Shown here one piece after another: positions 9,602 to 20,151 of a stretch of DNA of 22,500 bases. Each line of letters opens with the position of its first letter. The stretch's first letter is position 1. Under the pieces are notes generated by a model, which was not told the origin of the DNA, did not search any database, and worked only from the letters and a program-made list of their open reading frames with translations. The stretch lies in the NCBI GenBank assembly GCA_963170055.1, contig CAUJGJ010000132.1, positions 12,501 through 35,000 of the forward strand, given 5' to 3'. This DNA is from Halisarca cf. caerulea. Taxonomy: Eukaryota > Porifera > Demospongiae > Chondrillida > Halisarcidae. The position numbers and the translations under genes are program-made.

Positions 9602-9824
9602 TAGTGTGTGTGGATGTGTGTATGCATGTGTATGAGCGGTTGTGTATATATGGGTTGTGTGTATGCGTATATGTGTGTGTTTGTGCGCCTTTGTATATAT
9701 GCATGCCTGTGTATACAAGCATGCTAGAGTGCCAACTAAGGAAAAATTATGATGTGTATAAAATGTATGGACGAAGAGGGAGGTACATATTACATATAAC
9801 ACAAACTCGCATACAGCAACTCAC
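9376..9824 (-). other. Copy B intron 2 (449 nt)
   Basis: Donor GTGAGT starts at 9824 and acceptor ttggttag ends at 9376. It carries the CA run (transcript sense) at 9599-9550. It has no recognisable similarity to the 2263-nt intron of copy A apart from the donor hexamer and the CA tract. Confidence 0.75.
9550..9599 (+). repeat. (TG)n microsatellite, CA in the transcript of copy B
   Basis: About 25 TG units in a row, set in a wider TG-rich region (9495-9690) that starts with a T-rich stretch. The 130-, 125- and 129-codon frames across it are low-complexity artefacts, except that the - strand frame ending at 9330 happens to include the real last exon. Confidence 0.95.
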
Positions 9825-10416
9825 CACATGACTTTCCCCCTGCTTGTGGTCGCCCTCTTCTTTCGTCCCAATCCCGGAATGGCCCTTTCTGCAAGATCTT
9901 TCACAATAGCAAGAGGATTGATTATGGGGAGGGTTACCTCAAGTCTAACTACTTCAGAACCGAAGAAACTGGCCTCCACATAAGCTGAGATACTACCATG
10001 AGAGAAAGCTGACAGTTGAACATCAAATCCAATCTCCTTGATGTTGATGATTCCAGTCAGAAGGAATTCAGTAACAGCCTTGAAAGCAGCCAGTCCTACC
10101 GATACAGTTGCTTGTACAGCTGTAAGAACTCCTTTAGCTACATCCAACACAAAGCGTGCATTGTCCACAATTACAGTTAGTCCATGTATAACTCCCTCAA
10201 CAGCTGCAAGGACTCCCTCAGCTATGAGGAGAGCTGCTTCAGCTACAACTATTGCAATTTCAGCTGCTCCTCTCAGAATATAACATCCAGCATTCTCAAG
10301 TAGACAGATTGGGTCAGGGATCTTGAAACAGCAACTGCTGAACTTCAAACACGGAATAACACATTCTCCCCAGACTCTGACTTGGCACCCACATCCACAC
10401 AGGAATGGGACGCATA
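9825..10416 (-). CDS. Copy B, second shared exon: Cys-rich knot, amphipathic helix, beta module, furin-like site
   Basis: This exon is 592 nt, exactly the length in copy A. Acceptor catatttttacag precedes 10416. Phase 1 entry gives CVPFLCGCGCQVRVW. It has the same order of parts as copy A: Cys-rich segment (SSCCFKIPDPICLLEN), long Ala/Val/Leu helix, strand module (IGFDVQLSAFSHGSISAYVE), then GLGRKKR followed by ATTSRGKVMW. It ends at ATGTG|GTGAGT (donor at 9824), and the in-frame TGA within that donor ends the protein only if the intron is kept. About 21 of 197 residues differ from copy A; several cluster at the start of the helix (NAGCYILRGAAE against NLACYILKGIIE). Confidence 0.9.
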
Positions 10417-10813
10417 CTGTAAAAATATGAAGAATATTGAAGTACTGTACTCAATACTGCACTCACACTGGTACCCACAACCATACAGGAAGATATGAGA
10501 TGCATAATGCAGACACAAAGAATATATAAAACAATGGTATTACGTACTACGGACATGTATACTAATGCTGTATCATGAAGGAGCAAATACATGTGAGCAC
10601 ACAGTAGAAAATTTCATAATATTATTATAAAATGTGTATTTGCTCATTGTAACATTGCACGGAGGAACATACAGAAATTTTGAATGCCATTAACTATGTA
10701 CAAAGTTTAAATCACTAGCTGTCATTGCATTCGCTATGTTCTTAGAACTCAAAAACAAACATGTACTGAAACATGGGCAAGCCATAGCATGTATATTACT
10801 CCCGACAACATAC
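10417..10813 (-). other. Copy B intron 1 (397 nt)
   Basis: Donor GTATGT starts at 10813 and acceptor tttttacag ends at 10417. It is unlike the 780-nt intron of copy A except near the acceptor. The open frames that run into it from either exon are read-through artefacts. Confidence 0.8.
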
Positions 10814-13800
10814 CATCTCCACAAGATTGTATCTTACAAAGGTTGTCCCGCAGACTCCGAATTTTACTTCGAAGAGAACTGACATCATCTCTAGCATCTC
10901 TCACATCTCCTTCTGCTGCGCGGAGATCAGCCACAGCTGCATCAAAATCAGCCTCTGCTTCATCGACTTTATTTTGAGCTTCTGAAAACGCTTCATTTGC
11001 TGCTTTACCAGCACTATCAATGAGGCCAACAACAGCATCTTGGATGTCCTGCTGAATGGTTGTACTGATTTTACCTGCAACACTGTAAGATGCATCTAGA
11101 ACATTACCAATGGATGCCTTTATCATCAGTTCTGCTTCAAGAACTCCAAATATGTTACCGTAGATACTGATCTCGTAGCCAGAATCTGACACAGACAACA
11201 TGGCTTCTATCTCTATTCCCAGTACATTAACATAACCTGAAGCCTCTGCTGTGAACACCTGAGGGTTGGATTGGACCACCACATGGAGGAATGGTCCTCT
11301 GTCGGTAACTTCACGGGATTCATACAACTTCAGAAGCCCACCTCCCATGGTTAGGGGATACAATCTAGCATAGATGTCAATGAGTTCTGGTGGATTCAGG
11401 ACCATTTCACAGTCTGTAACCAGTCCAAAGATGTTGATTACACCATCAAAGTAGAACCCAGCTGGTATAGTGATGCCTAAGTCAGGGAGTACATGTTCCA
11501 CACTGGCATAAGAAGTGGTGAACCCCTCTGGGAATCCAGTATCTCCAAGGAAACTTGGAAGGGTAAGGTCAACACAGAACAGGTCCACTACTCTCTGGAA
11601 GGTCAGAGAACCAATGCTGACATAGAAGTAGTTGTCTGTAGGATTGTTGGGATTGATGCTGAAGAATCCTGTAGCCTCAAGGACATAACAACTTTCCTCA
11701 CCAATCTTCACAGTAACACCGAAGGCTACACCTGGGAGAGCTGAACCAGGAGTGATTGTCACTGATATGAAGAAATCACAAATGTCCAGAATACTGATGC
11801 CAAATGCATTCTCCCAACATCCAGTCATGGACATTTCCAGTGAGAGTGAAGCTTGGGGGAAATTCAGTCTGAAGGCTCCACCAAGAGTAATAGGTGGATC
11901 ACTGATCTCCATCTCAGCAGCTATTCCAACTGAGAATACAGTGGGGGAAAATGTCATCTCAATGGAGGCAGACGACAGAGTGAAGGAACCAAGCATGAAG
12001 TTGGCTACAGTGGCTTCAACGGTCACTGTTTTACCTAAGATGTGGACCAAAAGGTCAAATGCTGAATCTTCTCCAAGCAGTCCCCTAGCAACAGAACAAA
12101 ATGCATCAGAATTGCAATTTAGTGGCCAACCAGAACGTGCCAAGATGGTCGTTCCTTCTAGGATGCTGGCAATCTCCTCTATCAATCCTCCTCGCAATGG
12201 AAGCCCCTCCACTGTGATTGGTGACACAATGATGGCAGTGTCTAGCTGCTGATTGAAGAAAGCCACTTGCCTACCAGCACTCCCGATGATCTCACCTAGA
12301 AGTGTTGCGAGAACGAATTCACGAACCTCCAATCCGAACACCCACTTCCTCTCCTGGGTTATACAAGCACTCAGACCTACTTCAGCAAAATCGCTCCTGA
12401 ACAAATCTGCAGTAAAGCACATGTATTCGGGGAACTGCCCTGCTGTGAATGCTACATCGACACACGGTGAGTTGAGACCAATGGTATCAAATCCAAATGT
12501 GCTGACTGCTACTGAATCAGACAGACTTGAAGATAGGGCAGATGCAATGCCTCCAATTCCTCCTTCAAAATCTGGAGCACATGCACTCAATGTGTACCTC
12601 ATATCTTCCAAGTTGATGCTGGTCACAAAACTCTGACTACCAATTTGCAGAGTCCCTTCCATATTCAGGGTGTTGAAGGAGATCCCGCCCTCCCAGGTTA
12701 ACTCAAAATCTAGAACAAGACCGATCACTTGAAGATCATCAAAGAAGATTGTGATGGCATCAGGTACTTCAATTCCAAGTGCAAAAGTCTTTCCCTCCAC
12801 ATTCAAATCAAGGTTGGTTAGAATGATGCCGTCCAGGGCTGAATTGATGACATCAACATCTGGAAGACTAACAGCACTGGATATGGCTCCAAGTACATCT
12901 GATAAGCTGAACCCTTCCAATAGTGACTGTGGTTTGAACTTCATGCTCCCGTTGATGCGGGCAATACTCCATGGAAATGACAGACCGAGACTATCAATAT
13001 GGAAATTAAAGTTGAATTGGAAACCAGAAATTCCACCAATACTAAGATCACCAAAGTCTGGCAGCTCTAGATCTCCAAAATCTGCTCCAACAAGATCAAA
13101 GTTTGGTGTGGTATAGACAATGTGAAACTCAGGAAGATCAAGAGTACCAAAGAAGGGAACACTACTGATGTCAATGTCTGTCAAGCCCTGAACTAACTCA
13201 GAAAGGGACAAACCCCCACCAGATCCGAATGAGTCACAACCTGTCAAGAATGCCAGCTCAGGTGGTGACCTTCCTGATTGCTGGAGAGATTGGTGGAGGA
13301 TGACACACACACGATCATCATACCATTCACCAATGTGGATAGTAGCTTCAATGATAAGGATGAGGTCAAAGTTTGCTGAAATGTTCATTCGCCCATTTAG
13401 AGCAATATTGCTGATTGTCACCAAATCTCCAAAAGGTTCGCTAGGTAGCTCCACATCAAATACACTTGAGATGAAATTGAACAAGTTGATTTCTCCATTT
13501 TCTATAACACCTTTCCCGCTATCTCCCACAAGAGTAGCCCCGAAGTACCATATATCTGGATCTTTGGTTTCGATGAAGGTTGAAAACTCAATGTCTCCCA
13601 AAATAACAGTTCCTGCTAACTTCAGGGATTCCAACTGGGGTGAAGTGGTTATGCTGGAAATGGCCACCTGAAGGTTGATGTCAACAAGTGTCAGAATGTT
13701 TGGAAACACAACTAGCTCTCCTCCAGCTTGGACTGTTTCAACAAACAGCTCTTGATTGGTACAGTTGTAGGCCATTGTTTTAAGATTAGCCATAACGGGC

Positions 13801-14068
13801 AAGGCAATGGTGGAATCAGCTCCAAAGACAGCCAGAATGAAGTCACTGATGGCCTGTTGTTGGTCAAGAGAGAAGGTGATGGAAAAATACTGTTCTTCAT
13901 GTTGCACTAGATCCTGGCTGAACCCAAGATCAGTGATAGCTGTGAACAGGTCATTGATACAGGAGCATATCGAGCCTGCTAGACATTTCTGCAGGCCGTC
14001 TTTGATGGTGTTGAGAAAATCTGTGTTCACTGGTAGTGTACTTGGGGGTAGTGCACCAACTTCAAACT
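10814..14068 (-). CDS. Copy B, large exon: beta-rich secreted ectodomain plus coiled coil
   Basis: This is a 3255-nt exon with the same length as in copy A; B position = 14497 minus A position throughout. It follows acceptor ctctctctgcag (AG at 14070-14069) in phase 1 (AG|TTT). It ends GAT G|GTATGT. When spliced to the EGF exon ending at 17306 (GAA A|), the junction codon is AAG and the frame stays open. It contains the same Cys cluster, strand-rich body with TGCWENAFGISILDICDF, and final coiled coil. About 40-45 scattered residue differences from A lie in the first ~1020 residues, but about 24 fall in the last ~62 (the coiled coil). Antisense open frames are shadows seen in both copies. No intact start codon lies in this exon, since protein synthesis starts upstream, outside the window. 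Confidence 0.93.
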
Positions 14069-14239
14069 CTGCAGAGAGAGAGACGACACTTTATCATTCA
14101 CAATTCGAAGATTTCCAAACAAACACATTGTCTGTTATTACTATGCGTATGCATACCTCAAGATAAATACCTAATGGATGTTCCTAAACTTTCGCATGGC
14201 ATATAAATATAATTCTGTCCAATCTTTACCATATCATAT

Positions 14240-15190
14240 CAAACACACCCAGTACATCATATCAAACACACCCAGTAAATCGTATCAAACACACCCAGTA
14301 CATCATATCAAACACACCCAGTACATCATATCAAACACACCCAGTACATCATATCAAACACACCCAGTACATCAAACACACCCAGTACATCGTATCAAAC
14401 ACACCCAGTACATCATGTCAAACACACCCATTACATCATGTCAAACACACCCAGTACATCATATCAAACACACACAGTACATCATATCAAACACACCCAG
14501 TACATCATATCAAACACACCCAGTATTCATGTCAAACACACCCAGTACATCATGTCAAACACACCCAGTACATCATGTCAAACACACCCAGTACATCATA
14601 TCAAACACACCCAGTACATCATATTAAACACACACAGTACATCATATCAAACACACCCAGTACATCATGTCAAACACACCCAGTACATCATATCAAACAC
14701 ACACAGTACATCATATAAAACACACCCAGTACATCATATCAAACACACCCAGTAAATCGTATCAAACACACCCAGTACATCATATCAAACACACCCAGTA
14801 CATCATATCAAACACACCCAGTACATCATATCAAACACACCCAGTACATCAAACACACCCAGTACATCGTATCAAACACACCCAGTACATCATGTCAAAC
14901 ACACCCATTACATCATGTCAAACACACCCAGTACATCATATCAAACACACCCAGTACATCATATCAAACACACCCAGTACATCATATCAAACACACCCAG
15001 TATTCATGTCAAACACACCCAGTACATCATGTCAAACACACCCAGTACATCATGTCAAACACACCCAGTACATCATATCAAACACACCCAGTACATCATA
15101 TCAAACACACACAGTACATCATATAAAACACACCCATTACATCATATCAAACACACCCAGTACAACATATCAAACACACCCATTACATTC
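14240..15190 (+). repeat. 23-bp minisatellite with 477-bp higher-order repeat
   Basis: The basic unit is 23 bp (ACACACCCAGTACATCATATCAA with variants cgtatc, catgtc, cccatt and cacagt), about 40 copies. Landmark variants recur exactly 477 bp apart: gtaaatcg at 14275 and 14752, the shortened gtacatcaaac at 14367 and 14844, and cagtattcatgtc at 14521 and 14998. A 477-bp block equals nineteen 23-bp units plus one 18-bp and one 22-bp unit. The array sits in an intron of copy B. All three + strand frames are open because the unit lacks stops, so ORFs of 149, 105, 188 and 102 codons here are artefacts. Confidence 0.95.
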
Positions 15191-16151
15191 TGCTACATCA
15201 TCACAGCTTGTAAAATTAATTAATTTTGTGTAACACCATAGAGACTGGTTGCAACTACGACTGTAAGTGGAAAGGAATTGTGCACCCAATAAACAGTACA
15301 CACTTAACAATGTGAGAATATGTGTAGACGTCTATAGCATTAGCTTGTAGTGCCTCTGCAACAAGAGAACTGTGATTCAGAAATGACCATGGCAGGCCAA
15401 TGAAGATGCTGTTGTCCTTCACTGATGGAATATAATTACGCTCTAGATCTGGGAACTGGATCTTTTGGGAGAATTTGACTCTTTAGACACTTTACGGGTC
15501 TTCTGCAAACCTATCGTTTTCGTTTTCAGAGCTTTTACAAACAGTACTTGGCCTAGCAGGTTTAGATATCAGATAATCACGGTACACTGTTCACTGAAAC
15601 ATCGATGCTTGGGCAGATGCCGCTCTGGCCATGACAAACTTCAACGCTGATCGAAGGTTTTAACTGTGTTTGAAGCTCTTTTAGAGCTGACACAAGTACC
15701 CGTGGTATATGCGCCTAATAAATACTATGCTAGGAAAAGAATGTACGACCAAGTGTATAGTAGTGTGTGCTTATGTGACAGGGTGCGCTTAACAACCAGT
15801 TCCTATGGTATGTGTAGTAGTTGTGTAGGTCCTTAGAGATCATAGCACAGGGAGTGGGTCGGGTGCGAGAGAAGAGAATAAGGCATCCACCTAGGCATTC
15901 TTCATGTACATAAATATATTACCCCAAAAGGTACAAGTGATTAAATTGTATTCCACATATAGCACGTACATTGGGACCTCATTAACACGGACTTTAGGAG
16001 ACCCACAAGATCAGTTCTCATTATGAGAAGATCAGGATACTATGGTACTACACTGTACAGTCCTATATAGTACACAAACTAAGCATGCCTCGAAAAATTG
16101 TTTGTGGTAAGCAGAATTTCATTTCGAGAGTGTTCTATGACTTTTTAACTA

Positions 16152-16233
16152 CAGTGCGTAACGCCTAATGAGTAGAAATAATCGCCCTTAGCGCACTGGT
16201 GCCTCGAAACTACTCTTTAGGTATTACGCACTG
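16152..16233. mobile_element. Tiny MITE, 82 bp, TA-flanked
   Basis: Imperfect inverted ends of about 25 bp: CAGTGCGTAACGCCTAATG against CAGTGCGTAATACCTAAAG (read inward from the right end). TA stands on both sides (16150-16151 and 16234-16235). Almost the whole element is inverted repeat, leaving a centre of about 35 bp. The CAGTGCG ends differ from the CAGTGGAACC ends of the other two MITEs, so this is a separate family. Confidence 0.65.
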
Positions 16234-17305
16234 TAGGCTTTACCGTGTGCATGCTATCATAGTAGCAGCACATTGTAGTGCACCGCACCCAACATGATAT
16301 AACTGCATAATGTACTGTATATCTATATGCACTAATTTTCATGGAACTCTATTTTTTACGAACTGTGCAGGTGAGCATGCATATGCATTCATGGAAAAAC
16401 AATTGTGAATATTCAATTAGATAAATTGTTAATATAATAATTGCTAACTATAATGAAATTTTAATTGTCAAACTACCCTAAATTGGCAAATTTGTGACCC
16501 GTTCACTTTTTCCACGAATCGAATCCACTCATCAATCTTTTGGCCATGAATACTTTGATGTGGTCAGACTGTAAATACTACGTAACAGAGAGAGAGGCTT
16601 GCAAAATGTTTTGCTGCGAATTATTCTGCCTACCAAATCTGACCCCAATGCACAAAATTTACTGATTGTGAGTATTTCCCCAAATAAGGTAAGTCAAACA
16701 TATGTATTCGAGATATTTTATATACATACGACTTATTCTATAGTATCATTTGCTGTAAAATGGGCAAATGAAGCAGTAATGAAATGGTTGCATCTAGTCC
16801 TGGACGGTATTGACAATTACTACTAGTTACTAACTAATTGACAGATAGTTGGTATTAGTCGGTATATCTCAATATCGATCATCCTCCATTATTGATATTC
16901 CAATTTTGATCCTTCAGTTATGACATAACTGAGGGGCTGGTTAAAAATATTTTAGCACTATGTACCTGGGCCAACTGGAAACTTAGCAATATTATATTGG
17001 ACTTCTGCTGTTGGTCTTCCCTATATTAACCCGGCTGTTCTTGTACTGCAAATGGAGGTAACTGCACTTGCTCTACTAAAATGCTGATAGTCGATATATT
17101 GACTATTCAAAATTGTAAATATTGCATTGTCGGTTTTGGATTGATATTGATATTGACTACTAATATTGAAATATTGTCCAGGGCTAGTTGCATCCATTCA
17201 TTTTTGTTTCTGAATCCACAATTATAACATCCTTTGACCAGGAGAACCTGTGAGCCAGCGGGCAAAACATACATTTGCGATATACATTAAAGAATATAGT
17301 CTCAC

Positions 17306-17428
17306 TTTCACAATCTTTTCCATTGTCTTGTAAGAGATAACCAGTATCACAGTAACAGCTAAATCCTCCTGGCAGGTTCTGGCAGTGCTGCTGGCACTCG
17401 TGGGCCCCTATTGCACACTCATCAATGT
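17306..17428 (-). CDS. Copy B exon: calcium-binding EGF module 5
   Basis: This 123-nt exon is phase 1 at both ends, with acceptor ctcacatgtag and donor GAAA|GTGAGA. The junction codon with the previous exon is G+AC = Asp, giving DIDECAIGAHECQQHC. Six cysteines are present. The Asp/Asn beta-hydroxylation pattern C-x-[DN]-x4-[FY]-x-C-x-C is matched by CQNLPGGFSCYC. It is the last EGF before the large exon, and its donor leaves A, making AAG with the AG of exon 14068. Confidence 0.92.
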
Positions 17429-18346
17429 CTACATGTGAGATTTCAAAATAAACCATTACTAATGATTTCATTACGTTGGATGGAGTACAAAGCTGTTATC
17501 TGAAGTACATTGTGTACCATGAACATCACATGTACAGCTTTAGCAAGGTGAAATATCACAGTAAAGGTGTGTGTACATCAGTATTGCTTCAAGTCCAGTA
17601 CATGTACATATATTAATATTTATAATACTGAACTACCTATTGGCCATGGTCCAAAATATATGTTCTCAACCAACAATTATACGCCATGTGTGAGTATATA
17701 CAAGGAAGCCTATCTATATACATACTTAGACACTACATGGGCAAATGCTTGAATACATGTACACTTCTCACCAGCACACCACATGCAACAGTTATCTAGT
17801 GCTCACATGAGCACAATAAGTGAGCATAAGGATTTCGAAACCTATATAATACACCCAGACACCATGGACAATATAGTGTTATAGATTAGAGTGGATATGT
17901 GTATATACAGTGGAACCTCCGATAGTGGACTCTCCCTAATAAGGACACAGTACAATAAACCTCTCTACAAAGGACAAGACTTGAGGTCCCAAAATATGTC
18001 TTCCCTATAGTTCTAATACATTTTGAATGTCCCAAAGAGGACAACCTCCTTACAAAGAACAAAGAGAATGGTCCCAAAGTGTCCTTTATTTGGAGGTTCC
18101 ACTGTATTGGATCAAGCTGGACAATATTTGCTGCTCAAGATACCTATAATATGGTGACGTAGGTGTGTGTAGCAGAGGACAATGATAATAATATACAGAA
18201 TATATATACAGTAATACCATTTCGTGCACATGCAGTAGTATTGGGACTGTTTACCTCTGAACATATATATATATATACATTGGATCATAGAGGGAGAGTA
18301 GAGTAAGATTACAGGGGTTCCACTGTATCCATGCGCAAAACCTCAC
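17429..18346 (-). other. Copy B intron between EGF modules 4 and 5 (918 nt)
   Basis: It contains the 197-bp MITE at 17908-18104 and, at about 18313-18326, a lone GGGGTTCCACTGTA end that looks like a truncated relative. An (AT)n run lies at about 18264-18277. No coding sequence was seen. Confidence 0.6.
17908..18104. mobile_element. MITE, pogo/Tc1-mariner-like, 197 bp
   Basis: Ends CAGTGGAACCTCC and GGAGGTTCCACTG are perfect inverted repeats, and similarity extends weakly inward (GATAGTGGAC against GTCCTTTATT). TA flanks both sides (17906-17907 and 18105-18106). Inside are several GTCC...AAAGAGGAC-like words in both orientations. It shares CAGTGGAACCT with the element at 6638-6813 but differs internally. 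It lies in an intron of copy B. Confidence 0.8.
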
Positions 18347-18463
18347 CTGAACACTGTGTGTTACCATCTTCGATGTATCCATCTCCACACCCACAGGTGA
18401 AGGATCCAACAGTGTTCTGGCAGTGTTGATCACATGGGTTACCTTCAGCACATTCGTCTATGT
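18347..18463 (-). CDS. Copy B exon: calcium-binding EGF module 4
   Basis: This 117-nt exon is phase 1/1, with acceptor ctcatgaacag and donor TCAG|GTGAGG. With the preceding G it reads DIDECAEGNPCDQHC, then CQNTVGSFTCGC (hydroxylation pattern present) and GYIEDGNTQC. All six Cys are present. Confidence 0.92.
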
Positions 18464-18676
18464 CTGTTCATGAGAGAAAAAGATTAATGCATTCCTAAAC
18501 AGGATGCTTCATTCTCCTCTATAATATTCTGACAATGGCACTACATCACACTATACAACTACCCATACAGGTTTCCATGTATATAACATACTGAAAGATA
18601 CAAGGAAGTACCATAATACACAACGCCTGATGCATTCAATGACATGTATTACACATGTATAACAGGGCATACGTAC

Positions 18677-18796
18677 CTACGCATTGAGTAGTACCATCAA
18701 GTCTGTACCCAATGTTGCATCCACACGTAAAGGACCCTTCAGTGTTGGTGCAAGTGTGCGCACAAGGGTTGTCTGCATCTACACACTCGTCGAAGT
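18677..18796 (-). CDS. Copy B exon: calcium-binding EGF module 3
   Basis: This 120-nt exon is phase 1/1, with acceptor catgtgtctgtag and donor GTAG|GTACGT. It reads DFDECVDADNPCAHTC, then CTNTEGSFTCGC and GYRLDGTTQC. Six Cys and the calcium-binding and hydroxylation patterns are intact. Confidence 0.92.
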
Positions 18797-19264
18797 CTAC
18801 AGACACATGTATGATAGACATTGGAAGTACAATTGTATTGATATATTATACTGGACAGTGCTTCTACATGTTTACATAAACAGTAATGTATACTCTTCAA
18901 TTTTCATGTGGGTATATATTTGCAGTATTCGCAGATTGGAAGCCATCCACGAGAGTTTACACTGGTGAAAATTTACCTCGGGCTCTTGTACAATTGCAAA
19001 ACATGGTCGTCCACAAATACAATAACGTGAGATTGCTCTTAGAGTCAAAATCCTCATACTGCACACCCTACGAAAATTGACGCGTATACAGTACATTGTG
19101 TGTAATAACCATGTAGCTTAATATGGATCCATCGTCAACCCTCGCTCAATTAATTAGCACTTTATGGCTGCTGTGGCACACCAAGGGAGGATACAACTAT
19201 TACATATATAATTATAGAGGAAATAGTGTCCATATACTTTTTATACATACTCATACTTGAAATG

Positions 19265-19316
19265 TCACACACACACGCACGCACGCAAGCACACACGCAC
19301 GCACACACGCACACAT
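19265..19316 (+). repeat. (CA/CG)n microsatellite
   Basis: About 50 bases of alternating purine-pyrimidine CA with CG interruptions, in an intron of copy B (TG sense in the transcript). Confidence 0.9.
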
Positions 19317-19904
19317 ATGCATGCATGCACCTACCATACAACAAAACATTTCTGCATGCCATGCAAAATTTTGTGGCTAGCTTCATTTCTGAGGGTCATT
19401 AATTTTCATGTATAAAAAAATTCGCAGTTTCTGGCTGTAGATTGTGCAATAATAGTTTCTTTTTCATGTTTGCAAGCGTTTGTTTCTCCTATTGAGCAAA
19501 ATTGTGACTTAGCTCATTTATCCGATAGGTGTAGTTAGTATTCAATCACTAAGGAGTAAACGAGCAAGATCTACCTACCAGTTGAACTGTAGTCCTTTTG
19601 GCATATTTCGTCTTCGTTAACGTTGTGGAAGTTTCAAGACTCTTGGCAAAGAAGTAACGTAGCTGTATTCCTTGAGCTTAGCAAAGCAAACCCAAGGATA
19701 TTCAGACTAAAAATTTAAGCAAAATGCATTGGATGATTAATCCTTGCACACAGACAAATCCTATGAGTGAAAGCGGTACACTATATCCTGTCAGGAGCCA
19801 TTTTTTTTCATTGAAGCTCACGGATGAATAATTTAGCCGAACTTTTCAAACTGCATACACACAATAACATGTATGTGTAAACAGATATAGTCATGTACAC
19901 GTAC

Positions 19905-19959
19905 ACGCACACACACACACACACACACGCATGTACGCACGCACGCATGCAAGCACACA

Positions 19960-20018
<59 letters not shown>
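19905..20018 (+). repeat. Long (CA)n microsatellite beside a splice donor
   Basis: About 114 bases, with pure CA from roughly 19962 to 20018 and CG-interrupted CA before it. In the transcript of copy B it is a UG tract that starts about 10 nt after the donor of the EGF exon ending at 20029. ORFs across it are artefacts. Confidence 0.95.
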
Positions 20019-20020
<2 letters not shown>

Positions 20021-20028
20021 ACACTCAC

Positions 20029-20151
20029 CAGTACAGTCTCTGTTATTCTCTGTCAGCATATATCCTGAAAGACAGCTACAAGTGAAGGATCCTCTGTTGT
20101 TCAAACATGTCTGCTGACAGTTGTGGTCACCAGTGATGCATTCGTTGATGT
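20029..20151 (-). CDS. Copy B exon: calcium-binding EGF module 2
   Basis: This 123-nt exon is phase 1/1, with acceptor gtatccttag and donor ACTG|GTGAGT. It reads [28 protein letters not shown] and [11 protein letters not shown]. All six Cys are present, with the hydroxylation pattern. Confidence 0.92.

Larger units (their letters stand above)
9825..14068 (-). repeat. Right arm of the large inverted gene duplication (copy B)
   Basis: This is the inverted counterpart of 429-5055. Similarity is restricted to exons, which points to an old duplication maintained by selection or repeated exon-scale conversion rather than a very recent whole-segment inversion. Confidence 0.9.
14069..17305 (-). other. 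Copy B intron before the large exon (3237 nt)
   Basis: Donor GTGAGA starts at 17305 and acceptor ctctctctgcag ends at 14069. It contains the 23-bp minisatellite (about 14240-15190), a tiny MITE (16152-16233), and worn MITE-like text at about 15974-16040 (gggacctcattaacacgga). A short Cys-rich + strand string near 17035-17075 is too degraded to call. No extra EGF-type exon was found on the - strand. Confidence 0.6.
18797..20028 (-). other. Copy B intron between EGF modules 2 and 3 (1232 nt)
   Basis: In transcript sense it begins GTGAGTGTACGTGTGTG and runs at once into the long TG tract. A second CA/CG microsatellite is at 19265-19316. The rest is AT-rich with no exon seen; the block 19430-19760 is plain in composition and unrecognised. 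Confidence 0.6.

Noticed and set aside
9330..9831. ORFs rich in HTHT or VCVC over the TG tract
   Set aside because: These are microsatellite translations. Only the last ~15 codons of the - strand frame ending at 9330 are real, as the final exon of copy B.
14178..15233. Four overlapping + strand ORFs (102-188 codons) with repeating SNTPSTSYQTHP-type text
   Set aside because: They are translations of a 23-bp minisatellite whose unit has no stop in any + frame. They overlap each other in different frames and lie in an intron of copy B.
15974..16040. Possible worn MITE (gggacctcattaacacgga)
   Set aside because: No matching opposite end could be found.
17030..17080. Short + strand EGF-like string (GCSCTANGGNCTCST)
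   Set aside because: Only part of the Cys pattern is present, with no good splice sites around it and stops nearby. It is on the strand opposite to the EGF gene. At best a relic.
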